NCBI GenBank assembly: GCA_000149265.1
Contig: CH002331.1
Location: forward strand, 1 to 64,000
Source of the DNA: Ciona savignyi
Taxonomy: Eukaryota > Chordata > Ascidiacea > Phlebobranchia > Cionidae
DNA: 64,000 nucleotides
Reading direction: 5' to 3'
Position numbers and translations under genes: made by a program. Below are positions 21,801-35,323 of the stretch, piece by piece (positions within the stretch are counted from its first letter, which is position 1; every line of letters begins with the position of its first letter). The notes beneath the pieces were generated by a model. The model was given only the letters and a program-made list of their open reading frames with translations. It was not told the origin of the DNA and made no database searches.

Positions 21801-24800
21801 AATTATATCACATGGCAAATTTCAAAAACAGTAAAATGGCCAGTGTTAGTATAGGATATTCATGTTTATCCCCGTGAATGGGAAAACCAAGGGGGTTAAC
21901 ACAGAAGAAATCGTCAGATCACCTCCCGCCCACCGTCGGGTTACCGGAGATATTGCGGTGTGTTCTATATGATAGACACAATCCTTCAATTTGGTAGAAC
22001 CCATTAATCCACTGGGTTTAGGCGATATCCGTAAAGTGCCTTGCCCAAGGACACAACCAACTATCTAGCGACCAGTTTCGCACCTGCAACATATCGATTG
22101 AAAGGCGACGCACTTAACCGCCACACTAACCGGCCAGATGTTGCTTTGCCTTAAGACAACAGTAGCACAAGATGTAAATAACTTTCGTGTTTTGGAACAC
22201 TATTCATTTTTTTGTATTGATCAATATTTATAAATATCATATAAAAAAGTTTTTAAACACCATATACAAAGTGCAAATACGATCTTAAGACTATTTACCC
22301 TCACAGAACTATCTACTGGTCTGAGGTTGATACAACAGAAAGCAGATTGCTGAAATGTGGTATGGATGGGAAAAATGTTGTGACCCTTCAAACTTTCACA
22401 AATGTAGTTTCAATAGATTCCCTCATTTTTGACGTTATTGGCAAAAGGTGATAAATTGTTATTCCGTTTAAAACTCTATAGTGCAATAAGTCTTTGATAC
22501 CGGTACCAAAAAAGAGTATCTGCTGTAAAAATAAAACCTTCCTTTCTCGAACAAAAAGGTAGTCTAATTTATTGCAAAAATGAGCCAATTTCTATTACTG
22601 AGTTTGCCTTAGCCAGTACATCTTGTACCTAAAGAGTTATCATCGATCATTAAACTCACAATCATCAGAAGCTCTTATGATCAAAGTCTTTATTATCATC
22701 ATTAGGTGTGTGATACTTAATATCATGTATGATGCTGGATAGTGCTCTAAGAAAAGTATTGAAATCCATTGTATGGGGACAATGCAACTGTCCCTGTTGG
22801 TTTTCTTACTAACCATCAATTGTGTCTGTTTCGATAATTAGTGTGTAAATGAATGGTACAGCATATGACCAATAGCTAATGGGCTTTGTTTTTGAAAAAA
22901 AACTATACGGCTTTTGTGTACATGTTCCTAGAGTACTTTTATATTCTTATCAATAAGACCTCATGTATTCTAATGAGTTCCGGTGGTTACCTTTACCCTT
23001 CTAGCATTGCCAACTATACTGGGGGTAAGCTTTTCCAAACGAGACTCATGGAAATGTCCATCTTTTAAAATGGACTTTCTTCCTGCCAGTATACTGTTGA
23101 CACTATTCCATACTAGGTTATTCTGGGGAGAACGCATACCAAGCACTGTGGTTGGACAATCGTACACTGGTCGAGTACGTTCTATGTCGAGTACCAACAG
23201 CAGCGATATTAAAATCGAACACACAGCAATCAACTCCAGGTTTATGGGAATATCAGTTTACAAGGTACTTTGCAGATACTCTGTTTTAATATATTGGTAT
23301 TGTTGTGCCTGTTGTACTCTTTAACTAGAATTGTCACTTATGGTATTAAAAAGTGTATATTGTTCATTTTGGACATGAGGAGTAAAACTAATTAAAGGAT
23401 TTGTACACTTTTGTCGTTTTATAGCTAGTAATAAAATCGAGCTTTTGCAAACTATATTTTAAATCACTGTAAACTAACTTAAATGAACCAGAAGCCAACA
23501 CACAATATCCATCAAAGCTAATCAATGGGTCTAAGTTAGACAAACACATTATTGTTGATTTTTCCACACCTGGAAAAAGTGATTATTGTACAGTGCCTGT
23601 GGTAATTTGCATGACATTGAATCTTATTACTTAACGTTAAAACCTAATTACTTTACTTCCTCAGGATTTTCTTTACATCGCAAACAGCCCACAAAGTTTG
23701 GTGTATGTTATGAATAGAACCAAGACTTCTCTCCACACAACATATTTCCACCAGAGAGGCGTAAACCCACGCACAGTAGCAATCTATGCTCCAGACATTC
23801 AACCCAAACCAAGCAATACAAGTGAGCTTCATTGTGTGGTTATATGTTTGTATATAATTGATTGTCAGTTTAAATGTTGTTTCCTGTCTGGTCATGACTA
23901 TAAGTAGAAAAGTACTATATTGTCTATAAAAAAAATGAGATATATGACATTAAATCAGTATTATAGTTAAACTATACTGTAGTGTTGTGACAGTAAAAGC
24001 CTCAATTGTGATTACTTATTATATGATGTCTATGTAATATTCCGGATGTAAGCATATCAAACATGGACTTATTCGTTCTAAAACTTACTATAGCGAGTGT
24101 ATGGTACTTAATTAATAAAATAAGAGATCTAAATAATTGTGAGCGTAAAATGATAATATTAAGACACACAACATACTTTTACTATTGGTGTTACACTCAA
24201 ATAGAAGAAATATAATTCTGTTTATTTCACAGATCCTTGTAGCACAATGCACTGTGCCCATCTTTGCATTCCACTGACTGACACAACTTCCAAATGCTCC
24301 TGTGCAATTGGATACCAACTGATGGCCGATCTAATTTCCTGCGCAGTAGAACTCATTCCAGATAACTTTTTACTCTTATTGGACGCAACACACGCCAAAA
24401 TTTACCAGGTTTGAAGTAGCTACATAATGTATATTAAAACACATATTAGAGTTTACTGAAACATGTTAGTCTAATCTCATTCACATATGATATTTTATAT
24501 TTATGTCTAGTTTTGTTAAACAAGCTGTTGCAATTTTCAATTAAATTTATGTTTATCGCTATAAATGGGAAAACACAAAGGGCATTCATTGGATATCATG
24601 TATATGATTTCCATGTATATGAGTATGTTGTATATGATATGCATTTTAACAACCTATTTATCTACTATTATTACCTGCTTTCTGTAAAAATGACTCTCTT
24701 AATCACAAGTGACAAGCAAACGGCTGGTTCTTATTTTGTAATCTTTAAGCTGACAGAACGCCATGATATTGGTGTGCAATATCATTCTGACTAAAGTATT

Positions 24801-27800
24801 CACAGTAGTGCTGGTTTGGTCATTATACTAATTTCAATTTAGGTTCAACTGAACACCCCAACCAATTATGCATCTATTCCGATTTCACCATCAGCCAGGC
24901 CTCATTCAGTGGATTATGATGAAACTACAAAGAAATTATATTGGTCGGACACAAATAATCTCCGCATTATAAGAAGTGATTTAAATGGAGACAATCAAGA
25001 AACTTTTATGCAAGGGGTAAAAGGTGTGTAGTTTAAAAACACAGATCTATTTTTTTTCTACTTTATTTCACTTGTGATCCTTGAAAAAAACAAAATACAA
25101 ATTTACGACATGATAAGCTGATTGTGGGCATGGGTTAGTCAACCTGTATTAAACTGTATTAATTTAAATTAAATGAACTGTATTAAACTGAAAAATCACC
25201 CATTTTAAATTGAATGTAGTCTTACACACAGAGTTACAAGTTAGCAGCTGAATACAACCTAAATTAAGGTGCACTTATATTTGTTCAAAAAAATGTTGCA
25301 ATAAATTTAGACCGTATTTTAATCATTTTAGTTGATTAAGTGAATTGAAATCAGTGTAGTTGATGCTTGTATTTCCCTCTATGTAGACAATTTAACAAAA
25401 CAAGTAAAATTATTTAATTTCATTTCGTAAATTTCAGCCTTTTCGATTTCAATTGATCCAATATCTCGGAACCTCTATTTTGCTGATGCCACCTCAGATG
25501 CAATTGTAGTGATGTCACTTGATCTACCAAACATTACCAAGACTTTGCAAGTCCAAGACATGCATTATGTATATGAGCTACATGTGGACGCCAGACTTGG
25601 GTAATAGATTTAGTACTGATAATGTAATGGATAATTATAAAAAATTAAATTTTTTGTGACATTTTGGAACATAACTCTGACTAATTGATAATAAAACAAA
25701 ATTATATTTTAAAATTTTTCGACTTAAACCACACATGATTGGTTTCGTGCTTTTAAAGTTTCAAAGAAATCTAATTTTTTTCGCATTAAGGTAGTTTCTT
25801 TTAAAAAAATACAAAAATAAATTGATTGCCTTTGTTTAAATCCAATAAATTGTGTATTCATAAACATTTGATATGATTAACGTTAATAGTAACTGTTTTT
25901 ATTTGTTGTCCACTTGTTTTGCTTTCCTGTAAAATCCCAATAAATTGTGAAAATTAAATTAGTACATAATTAGGCAACTAAACAATAGTAACAAGTTAAT
26001 CTTTGGCACAAGCACCTGATATCACCACACACAAACTCGCCATTTTGTTTTCCCAATCCTACAAGCAAATTACATCCATTATTTTCCAATTTTTTTCTTT
26101 TTTTCATGCAGGAAAATATTCTGGTCTGATTGGGGTCAGCTCTCAGTAGCCACAGGAAAAACCATTGGACTTATTGAATCTGTTAATTTAGATGGAAGCA
26201 ATCGAGAAGTTCTTGTTAACACTTCAAATAAACCTCACGGTGTGACTACTGACCCGGAAGGTAATTAACTGCATTCTGTTTTTTTTTAATATTACATTTT
26301 TATCATAGAATAAGACACTTAGAGTGTTTCTTCAATCGAACCCTAAACCTATATATCATGGTCACCTGTCCATAACCACTAGACTATACTGATGGTTGAC
26401 AATCCACCACAGATTGGCGTTTTGGAACAAATACACAAATCTGAGCTTAATTCACAAATTATGTGGCTATTTTTACTTCTTTAATAGTTAAAAAATATCA
26501 ATGAAATATTTTTTTTAATTAATTCATGTACAATATTTGAAGGCAAAGTGGTTTACTGGACAGAGGTAGACACAGGGATACTTGGTTGGTATAATCTCAC
26601 AACTAAGCAGAGTGGCACATTTTCCCTTCGACAAGCGCAGACTGAGGTAATTCAGTTCATAGCGTTTCTTTATCAAACTTGAACTTTTAAGCTTATTAAA
26701 AATATTTGATTAAAATAATACTGACAGTGGACACAATGTGAATTGACAATTGTGTGTTAATAACGCTTGTGTTTATTTATGGAGATAAGAATATCGTATC
26801 CTGTTCTATAGATCCTAACCTTTACTACAATATCCCATTTGTTTCATATATATGTTTATATATATATATATATATAAGTGCACAGTAAACAGCGTATAAC
26901 TATATATATATGTGCGTGTGTGTGTGCTAAAGAAATTTTAAATACTTACATAATTCAATATACAGAAAATGCTTTTCGTGCTTAAAATTATCACTCGTAC
27001 ATACAAGAGAGACCCACTAAAACATTTAGATAAAATTGTAATATGAAAACCATAAAAATGAGTATTTTTTTAATTACACTGAAGTGTTGGAATGGTATAT
27101 TTCCTTGGTATATTTAGAAAATAACAACTTTATATTAAGTCAATAATCGTTTATTAACTTTTACAAACAGTTTTTTAACAGTGAATAACCACTAACTATA
27201 CATTTTGTAACGCTAGCTACTTCCCGTCTAAGTGGTTTAGCGTTTTGTTTGTTTTGTAAGATAATACCTTCCACACTAATGATGATTAACAGTTGAAACT
27301 TTTGTGTAAACCATTTGATATTCATTATATTTGAAGACTGAAGTCTATTATTATAATCGTAAATCTTCCTATGTTTTATGCTTCAAAATCAATGTATTAT
27401 TAGAAATTTCAAACCATTCTGTTTACCTATACTAAAAAAGGATATATTGTGTTTTATTTTATCCTTTGTTTTATACACATTTATTCGCAGTCCAATTTAT
27501 TGCTGGGTATTGCATTCTATGCCGGGTATGTCTATGTAACCGACACCAATAAGAATTCGTTGTACAAAGTCGCAACAAGTGATCTTGTTGCTGGCACTCA
27601 AACAGCTACCACCATCACCACCTTTGGACCAGCTATTTTCTATGATTTATCAGCCGTGCGGTTTTTCTCCAAGAGTAATCTGCCGACGGGTAAGATGAAA
27701 AACATTAAATTGATGAGATTTTACCCACAAACAGATTATAGGATGCTCCTGTTTACCATTATGGATGACAGCTAAATAACATACTGACATAACATTAGGT

Positions 27801-30800
27801 TTGAATACCCTGTGCTTTACGTTAGGCTTCCAAAGCTATTGTAATTTGTTGTACATAACAAAGATATTTGTTTCTTTTTTGTATAACATTAAAAAACTCG
27901 AATATGTAAAAATGTCCTAGCATTTTTCTTAAGCTTGGTTTTCCTAATCCCTGAATATGAGTTTCTTATCCTTGTTAGTAAATTTTGTACAGCAAAATGA
28001 TGTCTCTTTTATCAGGAACTACCAGTTGCAGCAGTAACAGAGGGGGGTGCAATCAAATCTGCCTCCCAACAACTACAGGCCACCAATGCCAATGTGCTGA
28101 TCATCATGATTATATTGCGTCGAACAATACGTGTGTGGCACGTCTTGCTAAAGGTCCAGTAAATTCAAATTTTATTCTCTTTTAATGATCACATTTTATT
28201 TACCACATTTAATTTCATAAAAAAACTTATATAAATTTAGATATACTTAAAACAGTCTAAACTGTAATTTCATTTAAATTTATTTAAATTTTATTCTCTT
28301 GACTAGCCCGTCACATTTTAATATTGAAATATACCTAAAAAAGTCTGAACTGTAAGTTAAATTGCAATAATTTCAATGCTAATCATTCCCAGATGACGAG
28401 CGTCCGTCGTTTGGCTCGACATGTCCTGGCCACCAAACCTACCCACTGGGTAAATGTTCCAACACTGCTCTTGTTCAATTCACGGCACCAACGGCAACCG
28501 ACAACTCAGGATCAGTCATAGTAAAATCCAATGTATGTGAATTTGCAGATACAATGTACAATAATGCTGAACCTTTATATCTTGCCACTGTGTATGTTGA
28601 ATAAGAATGGAGCTCACGATACTGCGTGCACTCTTTACACTGACCACTTAACATATAGCTATGGTAACATTAACGTGTAGGTCCGGTAATAAGTATTCAT
28701 GTTTGTTGTATATTGGGCATCCACAGAATTGCGTGTTTAAACAAAGCAATTAGTGGACATTGCGCGAACCCAGTGGATTAATGTGTTATACCAACATGTT
28801 TCAAAAAACACACTGCAGTAGCTTTGGTAGCCCGACGGTGGGTGTGATGTAATCTGATGATTACCCAAGTAAGAAAGCCTCCTTATATATTTTTGTTTAC
28901 AGAATTAACATTAATATCCTACTTTTTTGACATATATTCCTGTTCGAGGTATGTTAAGGTGGATCTGCTCCTAATAATGTAGATACACCTAAGATTTAGA
29001 GTAAGTCCAGCTTTATCTATTTTCAGGTGGAAGGTTCCCCACCTTATTCATTGCCACTTGGTGATCATTACTTCCAATACAGAGCCCAAGATCTAAGTGG
29101 AAATTTGGCATACTGTCTTTTCATTGTCCGTGTTAACAGTAAGTGATTTGCTCTGTCAAAATAAGGAAATTTTGGAGGTTTTAAATCTAATGATCTTGCA
29201 TCTATCCCGGTCAAGCATGTAGTCAGCTTTCTTCAGGATACTGGCCGACTTGGCCGCTATATCCCAGATCCATGTTAGCTCGAGCCGCTGAAGTAATGGG
29301 CCTTATATGGCCTAAAGTCCTGGTCCTTGGGCTACCGAGGACCCGCCCATACTAATGTAATGTTAAGTTTGTCGATTTTAATCACAATCCATTACGTTGA
29401 CAGTGTAAACTATCAGTTGTTACCGATATCTGGTAACACCACTAGATTTGACTGTGAAAGAACTAAATCTGTTAGAATTTTTACCCAGATCTTATTCTGT
29501 ATTTTCTTGGCATAGGTGTGAACCTTTTATTTTGATAGAACAACACACTAAACAAAGAAAAATGGCCTGACAAGTTCCACATTTCCTCTACAATGTCATT
29601 GAAAATATCCTAATTCAAGATATTTAGTTTAAATCATTTTTCCCTACGTTATACAAGGTATAAGCTGTGGCAGCCCGGCTGGTAGCCCCATACCAAATAC
29701 AGCTGATCAGAGTACCCCTTCCTGTGAGTTTAAATACGGCTCAGTTATAAATGTAACCTGTCCTAATGAACAGCAGCCCAGATTTCAGGTAAGGTGTTTT
29801 CCGTGGAATATTACATGGGTTGACATTTTTGTAATATCAAAACTACATTTTAACAAATGTAATATAAATTTTTCTTTTGCAATTTCTTTTTATTAATGTA
29901 AAGTCTAACGACCACTCATTTTTGCCATTATTCCTTGTCTATTCACTGACGTGTTTGAACCACTGTAGTTTTGCAGTTTTATTCTGCCTCCTTGACCTTA
30001 ATTAATTATGCGATTTTTCTTTATTGTAACGAGGGAGCGAAAAAGTAAACTAAACTAACTAACCAATAAAAACTGTATATCAACTACTGTAATATTATTG
30101 AAAGCTACAACATTTCCAGTATGAATGTGGTGCGGACACAGATTGGTTGGTTAATGGGGTTGGCTCCTGTGATGTAGCTACCACAACTAGTCAGACTGCA
30201 ACAGGTGAGAAATAGAATAATTTGTGTTAGGATAGAATAGGATATTCATATTTATACCGTAAATGGCACCAAGGGGTTTAACACATGCGCAATCGTCAAA
30301 TTAACTCGCGCTTATCGTCATCGGAACTATTGCAGTGTGTTGTGCATGATTTTGACATTCCTTTAATTTGGTAGAACCCATTATTCTACTTGGTTCAAGC
30401 AATGGCCGCTAAAATCATTGTCTAAGGACATAACCGACTATCTAGCGACCAGTTTGGAACCTACAACCCTTAGACTGCAAGACGCAATAATCCACCAGAC
30501 TAATCGGTAACACCTATCTTTAAATCTGACCCATAAAAAATAAATTTCCAACTGGGTTATCTGAGTAGAGATTTGAACCGCCAGAAAGATGGCATGTTCA
30601 AAACCAATCCCATGCTTTTCACATGAGAATTTAAGCAAAACACTTTATGGGCAAATGTATTAGGTTTGAAGTTGTGTCCAAAACACAACATTAAAGTTAT
30701 GGTGTCTTGACCATCAACCCAAGTAATCCACGACAACATCGTAAAAAATAAACTAAAACTTAGACTCTTTTCCTTAATTTGCATGGCTGTGGTAGTTGTA

Positions 30801-32004
30801 GCTAGCTAATCTAACCACTGACCCACGTAGTTTCATGATTTCATTTAACTCGGCATGGCTTCTTAATCGTGGTGTTTTCTGTTGTATTTCCAATTATAAA
30901 AATAACATAAAGTTAACATGGGTTAAGCATGGTATATTTAGGTGTATTCCCGTAAATGGATCACAAATGTGGCCATCAAGGGCGAGGCTGGGAATATTTA
31001 TTTAAGCAACCTGTTTGGTTAAAACTGTCTGTTCGGTTGCCTTAACAACACCGACGCTCATATCGATTGAGCTATAATCGGCCGAATATAGTGTTACTCC
31101 ATATCGTGTCTTTAGTTTAAACATGTATAGTCCTTTTTTATCCATTATTACATAGATTTTTTTAGCTTAACAGTTATGCTTGCTTTGTTTTCTTATCTAC
31201 GTTGCTTCTGCTGTGTTATTGTTCAACTTATTTCTGCATGCATCGCTCTACGTAGATCGGTCGTCTTCCGTTCCGACACCGGATAGTACAGCGCACGGTC
31301 CAATGGTAGCTAACAGAACTGGCAACTATACCTATTCTCCCCCCTCAGCCCCATTACCAAGAAAGCGACCACAGGGAATCTCCAAAGGCGTCATAGCTCT
31401 GATAGTGATTCTTGTTATTCTGGTGATCGCGGCTGTCAGCTTTTTCCTCTTTCGCAAGTAAGTATTTTGCTTTGATAGAGTTTATAGGGTAACCATTTTT
31501 ATTATCTGTCAAATGTGGGGAAATTATTAATCAAAAGTTGGATTATTGTCGAAGTGCAAAAATTAACATCATTTTTTCGTGGAAATTGCTAGAATACCGG
31601 TTTTCCCCGTTGCATAAAAAGCTATGTTTTGGAAAGGGATATTCATATCTTATGACGGTGAATTGGAAACCTGCAAAGGGCGTTAGCACATAAGCAATTT
31701 CCAAATTACCTTTTGCTTGCGAGGTTATCAGGACTATTGCAGTGGGTTGTAAATGATATATATGGTCATTTAGTTTTAGTAAAACGCATTAATTGAACGG
31801 GTTGAAGGTTCTCCGCTAATTTCGTGGCCCGGCACACACGTTCTCACTATTTACGCTCAGTTGCATCACCACAGATACAGGCATAAGTTCAATGGAGTTA
31901 GCTTTTGGAATCGAGGGGAAGACACTATGCAACTCACCGAGACCAACTACTGTTCACCGGAGCATGACTTCGGTTCGTCGAACAATATATACGTCACTAT
32001 GTGA
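18836..32004 (+). CDS. LRP-like type I receptor: Thr-rich stalk, two YWTD-propeller/EGF units, HYR, sushi-like, TM
   Basis: Twenty exons: 18836-18917, 19901-20037, 20327-20485, 21460-21662, 22307-22447, 23117-23264, 23665-23821, 24233-24408, 24843-25023, 25438-25600, 26112-26260, 26543-26646, 27491-27689, 28016-28153, 28393-28532, 29027-29138, 29658-29788, 30120-30204, 31256-31457 and 31881-32004; 976 aa, all phases match. Signal peptide 1-21; Thr/Ser-rich 24-110; first YWTD propeller 127-342 (NNVYWTDTDTKW, RTIYWSEVD, RLFWGE); EGF about 344-378; second propeller about 385-666 (KKLYWSDTNN, RNLYFADATSD, KIFWSDWG, KVVYWTEVDTG); EGF 669-703; HYR 713-796 (FTAPTATDNSG); sushi-like 797-868; TM about 912-932; 43-residue tail ending YVTM. 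YWTD-EGF pairs govern ligand release in LDLR/LRP receptors, but no LDLa ligand-binding repeats are present. The ligand is unknown. Confidence 0.85.
19636..19800. repeat. Intronic repeat with GTTCTATTAGAGGG iterations
   Basis: In intron 1 of the LRP-like gene. TTCTATTAGAGGG(T) is repeated in tandem about three times after AGCTCTATTTGAGAGCCCC. It looks like part of an interspersed element, but no termini were identified. Confidence 0.45.
20586..20840 (+). repeat. Diverged SINE copy in intron 3 of the LRP-like gene
   Basis: Aligns with the family over GGCAAGGCACGTAGGGACAT, ATACACAACACACTGCAATA, GCGAGGTAATCTGACGGTTA and CACAGAGATAAAACCATGAA, with an insertion in the 3' half. Confidence 0.65.
21851..22137 (-). 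repeat. SINE copy in intron 4 of the LRP-like gene
   Basis: Nearly full length, from TAGGATATTCATGTTTATCC to the tRNA-like head (CTTAACCGCCACACTAACCGG). The orientation is antisense to the host gene. Confidence 0.8.
26855..26930. repeat. AT/GT dinucleotide repeats in intron 12
   Basis: TATATATATATATATATA followed by TATATATATGTGCGTGTGTG; a simple microsatellite. Confidence 0.8.
28750..28922 (+). repeat. SINE fragment in intron 15 of the LRP-like gene
   Basis: Matches the family at GCGCGAACCCAGTGGATTAA, CGACGGTGGGTGTGATGTAA and the terminal TTAACATTAATATCCTA. Confidence 0.6.
30238..30510 (-). repeat. SINE copy in intron 18 of the LRP-like gene
   Basis: Runs from TAGGATATTCATATTTATAC to GCAATAATCCACCAGACTAA, with the middle segment TTGGTAGAACCCATTATTCT; antisense to the host gene. 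A shorter related fragment follows at about 30926-31084. Confidence 0.7.
31634..31815 (-). repeat. SINE fragment in intron 19 of the LRP-like gene
   Basis: GGGATATTCATATCTTATGA followed by GCGAGGTTATCAGGACTATT aligns with the family. It ends just before the acceptor of the last coding exon. Confidence 0.55.
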
Positions 32005-35000
32005 CGTCATCTTACCTTATATAACCGCGCCTTGTCGTGTGACGACATTTCGCCTAATTTCTTCATTTTTGCAATCGAACTTGTGGCATGACACCCTCCG
32101 GGTTATTGAAGAGTATAATCAACAAGATTTATCACAAATCACCATTTGATAGTTCATTTTCTTAGGAATTTGTTATTGATTATAATTGTATATGGTCGCT
32201 TCCTACATAGCAGTCTTTATATTTTATATTGTATAACTCGGTTCTCTTACCCTTTAAGCATTACTCATTTATGGCCTTGTATTTTTATTCTGTGATTTCA
32301 GTGCGTGGATCGATTCGTATTCCGATGTGATATTAGACTCTGTAGTTGTATATGCCCGTATTTCTTCATTTTATTATATTCACCCGCAATGGTTAAATTT
32401 ATGCAATTTATTTGTACTGTAAATTTGGACGTTATTTTTATTAGTCATTTTTTATATGTTTTGTCTTTGCAAAGTCTAACACACTGCTTTTTCACTATTC
32501 TAACAATGCACCCCCCCCCCTCCGCCTTTCTCCGCTCATGAATGTGGGCTTGGCATATATATCCCGATCTAGATCGGTGCCATATGCAGTTGGTGCATAA
32601 CATATATTTAATAGTTAGAATATCAAAGAAGTATTTTATTTTCGTTTTTATCCAAAACAACAACATTTTGGTATCAACGTAAATACGAAGTATTTATTTT
32701 TCCTTCAAAAAACTTTGGAACATTTAACCACTGTTTTATCTAATTTTCTGTAAATTTGGTCGACTAACACTTTTTGTGTTACCAGTTAAAGTTTAAGTCG
32801 CCTTTATAATGTATTTTGTATCTGTCTTCTAAAGTTAAACCTGACTTAATTGTTTGTATTTTTAAGATAAACAGAATGACATAAAAACTGTCACTTGGAG
32901 TCCAGGGTTTAAATCCGCTACAGATCTTCAGTCAGTCTACGTCATAATTTTGTTTCATCAAATAACTGTGGTGATATTTGGTACATACGAAGGCTTATTA
33001 AGCACAACGATTCGAAGATAGTTCTATTTGTCAGGGGCATACGAACTCGGAAGCATAATCCGTTGAAGTCAACATTAGGTTGCCCCAAACTAGTTATCTG
33101 CTAAATACATCAGACATTGCTACAGTTAATTAACCTGTTGTTCAAAAAGGTTCAAATATCGTTCACTCAGAGCTTACTTGCAGAGTTGTGCGCGGTTCAT
33201 ACTACGTTTAAGCTGGTCGCCCTACACGCTGCGATATCTACCGATTACAGTAACAAAAAATCCTCCGATACACAAAGGTGTAGGTATATAATAAAAAAAA
33301 CTCTGCTTCGGAAATTAGCCGGTACAAACGAAATGCCTCTGTGGAGCCAATAACATTTCAAAATCCTATTTGGGTAGGACCATGTCCCTGGATCCGCTGT
33401 CGCCTAAAAGTCTATTTAGCGACTTTCGCTCACGATCCCTAAAACGTGCACCTAATTATACCACAGTATGTCCGTCATCGAGAATTTAAACAATACAAAC
33501 CGTGAAGACTTGCCATCTTGCTTTGATTTTGGAAATTCATCTTATATTGCCGATTAGTGTTTCAGTATTTCGCAGTACTCTGGTGCTAGCTAAAAAGGTA
33601 ATTGGATTTTTTTACCCGGTGCTACCTGGTTTCCCATATTCGTTTGCACAGAGCGCGTTCAAAACACCCAAAGTTTGTTTTTATATATTTTAAATTATTG
33701 CTTTCACTCTTAGAATTACACGACGCAAACAGAACCGTTGCTGTGTGTTGGATGAAAGCATTTACTTGAAGTGTGAGATGTCAACGAGAAAAATAATCGA
33801 GATATTTTATTGGTTCACTATGCGGAAATGGACTACAGTTACATTTTAAAAATAAAATCTTGTAAATTTGTTATTATTTTAGGAAAAGAATTTTTTTTTA
33901 AAGTTGTTATTATCGTCTGAACAGTTCTTTGTGGCGCGCTTTGCTGGTTGCTAGGGGCTCCATTATGACGTACTTGGTAACGACATTTTGTTATGAGGTT
34001 GCCATTCATTCCTTACCTTAGCTATTTACAAAGATTACCGTCAAGATTTTCCACGTATCTGTAAACATCGACTATTTACTTTATATGAAGATCTGTGTGT
34101 CATCTATATTTTCAGTGGTCAGACAGGTGATACATCAGAAAGTGACTAAGCCCATGTATATTACTACTGGTGATGCATTCTGTTGTTTAATTAAGTTTAT
34201 TAGAAAGAATGTGTAAAGTCCTTAACCAAACAACATAAGGATGAATGTGTGAAGAATTCTTTACCACCGGTGCTTACTTCAAAAAATATTAGTTGGTTAA
34301 CTAATCTGTGATCTGTTACTTATACGATTTGGTTACCGGTGCATTAGTCCGTCATTTACTTAATAGGTACAATTGGGTATTGGTACCAGTACCCTGTTTA
34401 GTCACTTATTTCACATGTGGAGCTAGTTACCGTTTTCTCATTTTCTTAATTATAGGCCGCATTTAGAAAAATGGGACACATATTGTTTTTGTCCTTTTTT
34501 ATTTTCGTCAAACGCTTGACCGGCATGGCATGCCGCCTCGACATCTACTAAAAGAAGTAATGGAATCGCATTGAAACTTTGTCATTTGTTGTAAAACATG
34601 GTCTAGATATGCATTTTTGTGAGAAATCTATGGGGAATTCCCCTTAGCGTTAAAAACCGAAGCTGTTTTTTCAAACAATTTAGCGTTTTTGGGCATATCG
34701 CTTTAACGGCTGCTTCAATTTTGATCAGATTTGATGTAACAGTGAAGCATTAGCCACTGCGGTGCTCATTAGAAAAAAATAATAAAATACCCAGAAAAAA
34801 AACCTATAAATTATGATTTGTTCCTAAATCATGATTGTGACAAGCATGCCTTGTCACCCCAACATCTTTTACATGAAATCGTCAAATCGGATTGAAAATT
34901 GAAGAATTGTTAGATAACATGACCCAAATATGTAAAAACATTGATTTATGTACTAAACCTAGGGGAATTCCCTGAAACCATGAAGAACTAAATCGGAATG

Positions 35001-35038
35001 TTTTAGAAACTTAGTTCCTTTTCAATACAGCGTAAGAG
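32005..35038. other. 3' flank of LRP-like gene and intergenic DNA
   Basis: Two further acceptor-like sites lie in the phase of exon 19: TGATTTCAG before 32302 and TATTTTCAG before 34114. Joined to exon 19 they would give tails ending in NLFVL (stop near 32420) and in NGQTGDTSESD (stop at 34147-34149). Neither is as convincing as the exon at 31881. A run of 10 Cs occurs at about 32511-32520. Nothing else is recognised. Confidence 0.4.
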
Positions 35039-35323
35039 CAGGCCCGGTGCTAGGAACCGCGGGGCCCAATTAGAAATGTGATGGCGGGGCCCCTACTCTT
35101 CATAGCAAAATTTATGGGTGTTTATATATCATAAAATACATACCAGTACATACAAACTAAAAAAATAGACATTTAATACTTGCTATAAAACAAATTAAAG
35201 GTAATGTGGATGCTTATTTACAATATATTGTTTTACTTTCAAACATATATATATATATATATATATACAAGGTGCGGGGCCCAATTTGATCTAATCGGTC
35301 AAATCGGCCTAAAACCGGCCCTG
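35039..35323. mobile_element. Non-autonomous DNA transposon-like element with TIRs
   Basis: The left end CAGGCCCGGTGCTAGGAACC and the inverted right end CAGGGCCGGTTTTAGGCCGA share a terminal inverted repeat; GGGGCCCAATT also occurs in both halves as inverted copies. The flanks are CGTAAGAG (35031-35038) and TCGTAAAT (35324-35331), a possible decayed 8-bp target duplication as for hAT-type elements. The interior has an (AT)n tract at 35248-35266 and no ORF. Confidence 0.6.

Noticed and set aside
23239-23240. Donor CCAG|GTTTAT after 23239 for exon 6 of the LRP-like gene
   Set aside because: It leaves phase 2, which does not fit the next exon. The donor AAG|GTACTT at 23265 keeps phase 0 and gives ISVYKDFLYIA, typical of YWTD repeats.
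22970-23324. Longer open frame on + (113 codons) and an alternative small exon around 22978-23024
   Set aside because: Both break phase with the YWTD exons. The join from 22447 to 23117 gives the expected GKRLFWGE motif, so the upstream part of the frame is intronic.
26330-26400. tRNA-like sequence in intron 11 of the LRP-like gene (minus: TAGTCTAGTGGTTA and GGGTTCGATTG)
   Set aside because: A- and B-box-like words are present, but no closed acceptor stem or anticodon arm can be drawn. Probably an old SINE head.
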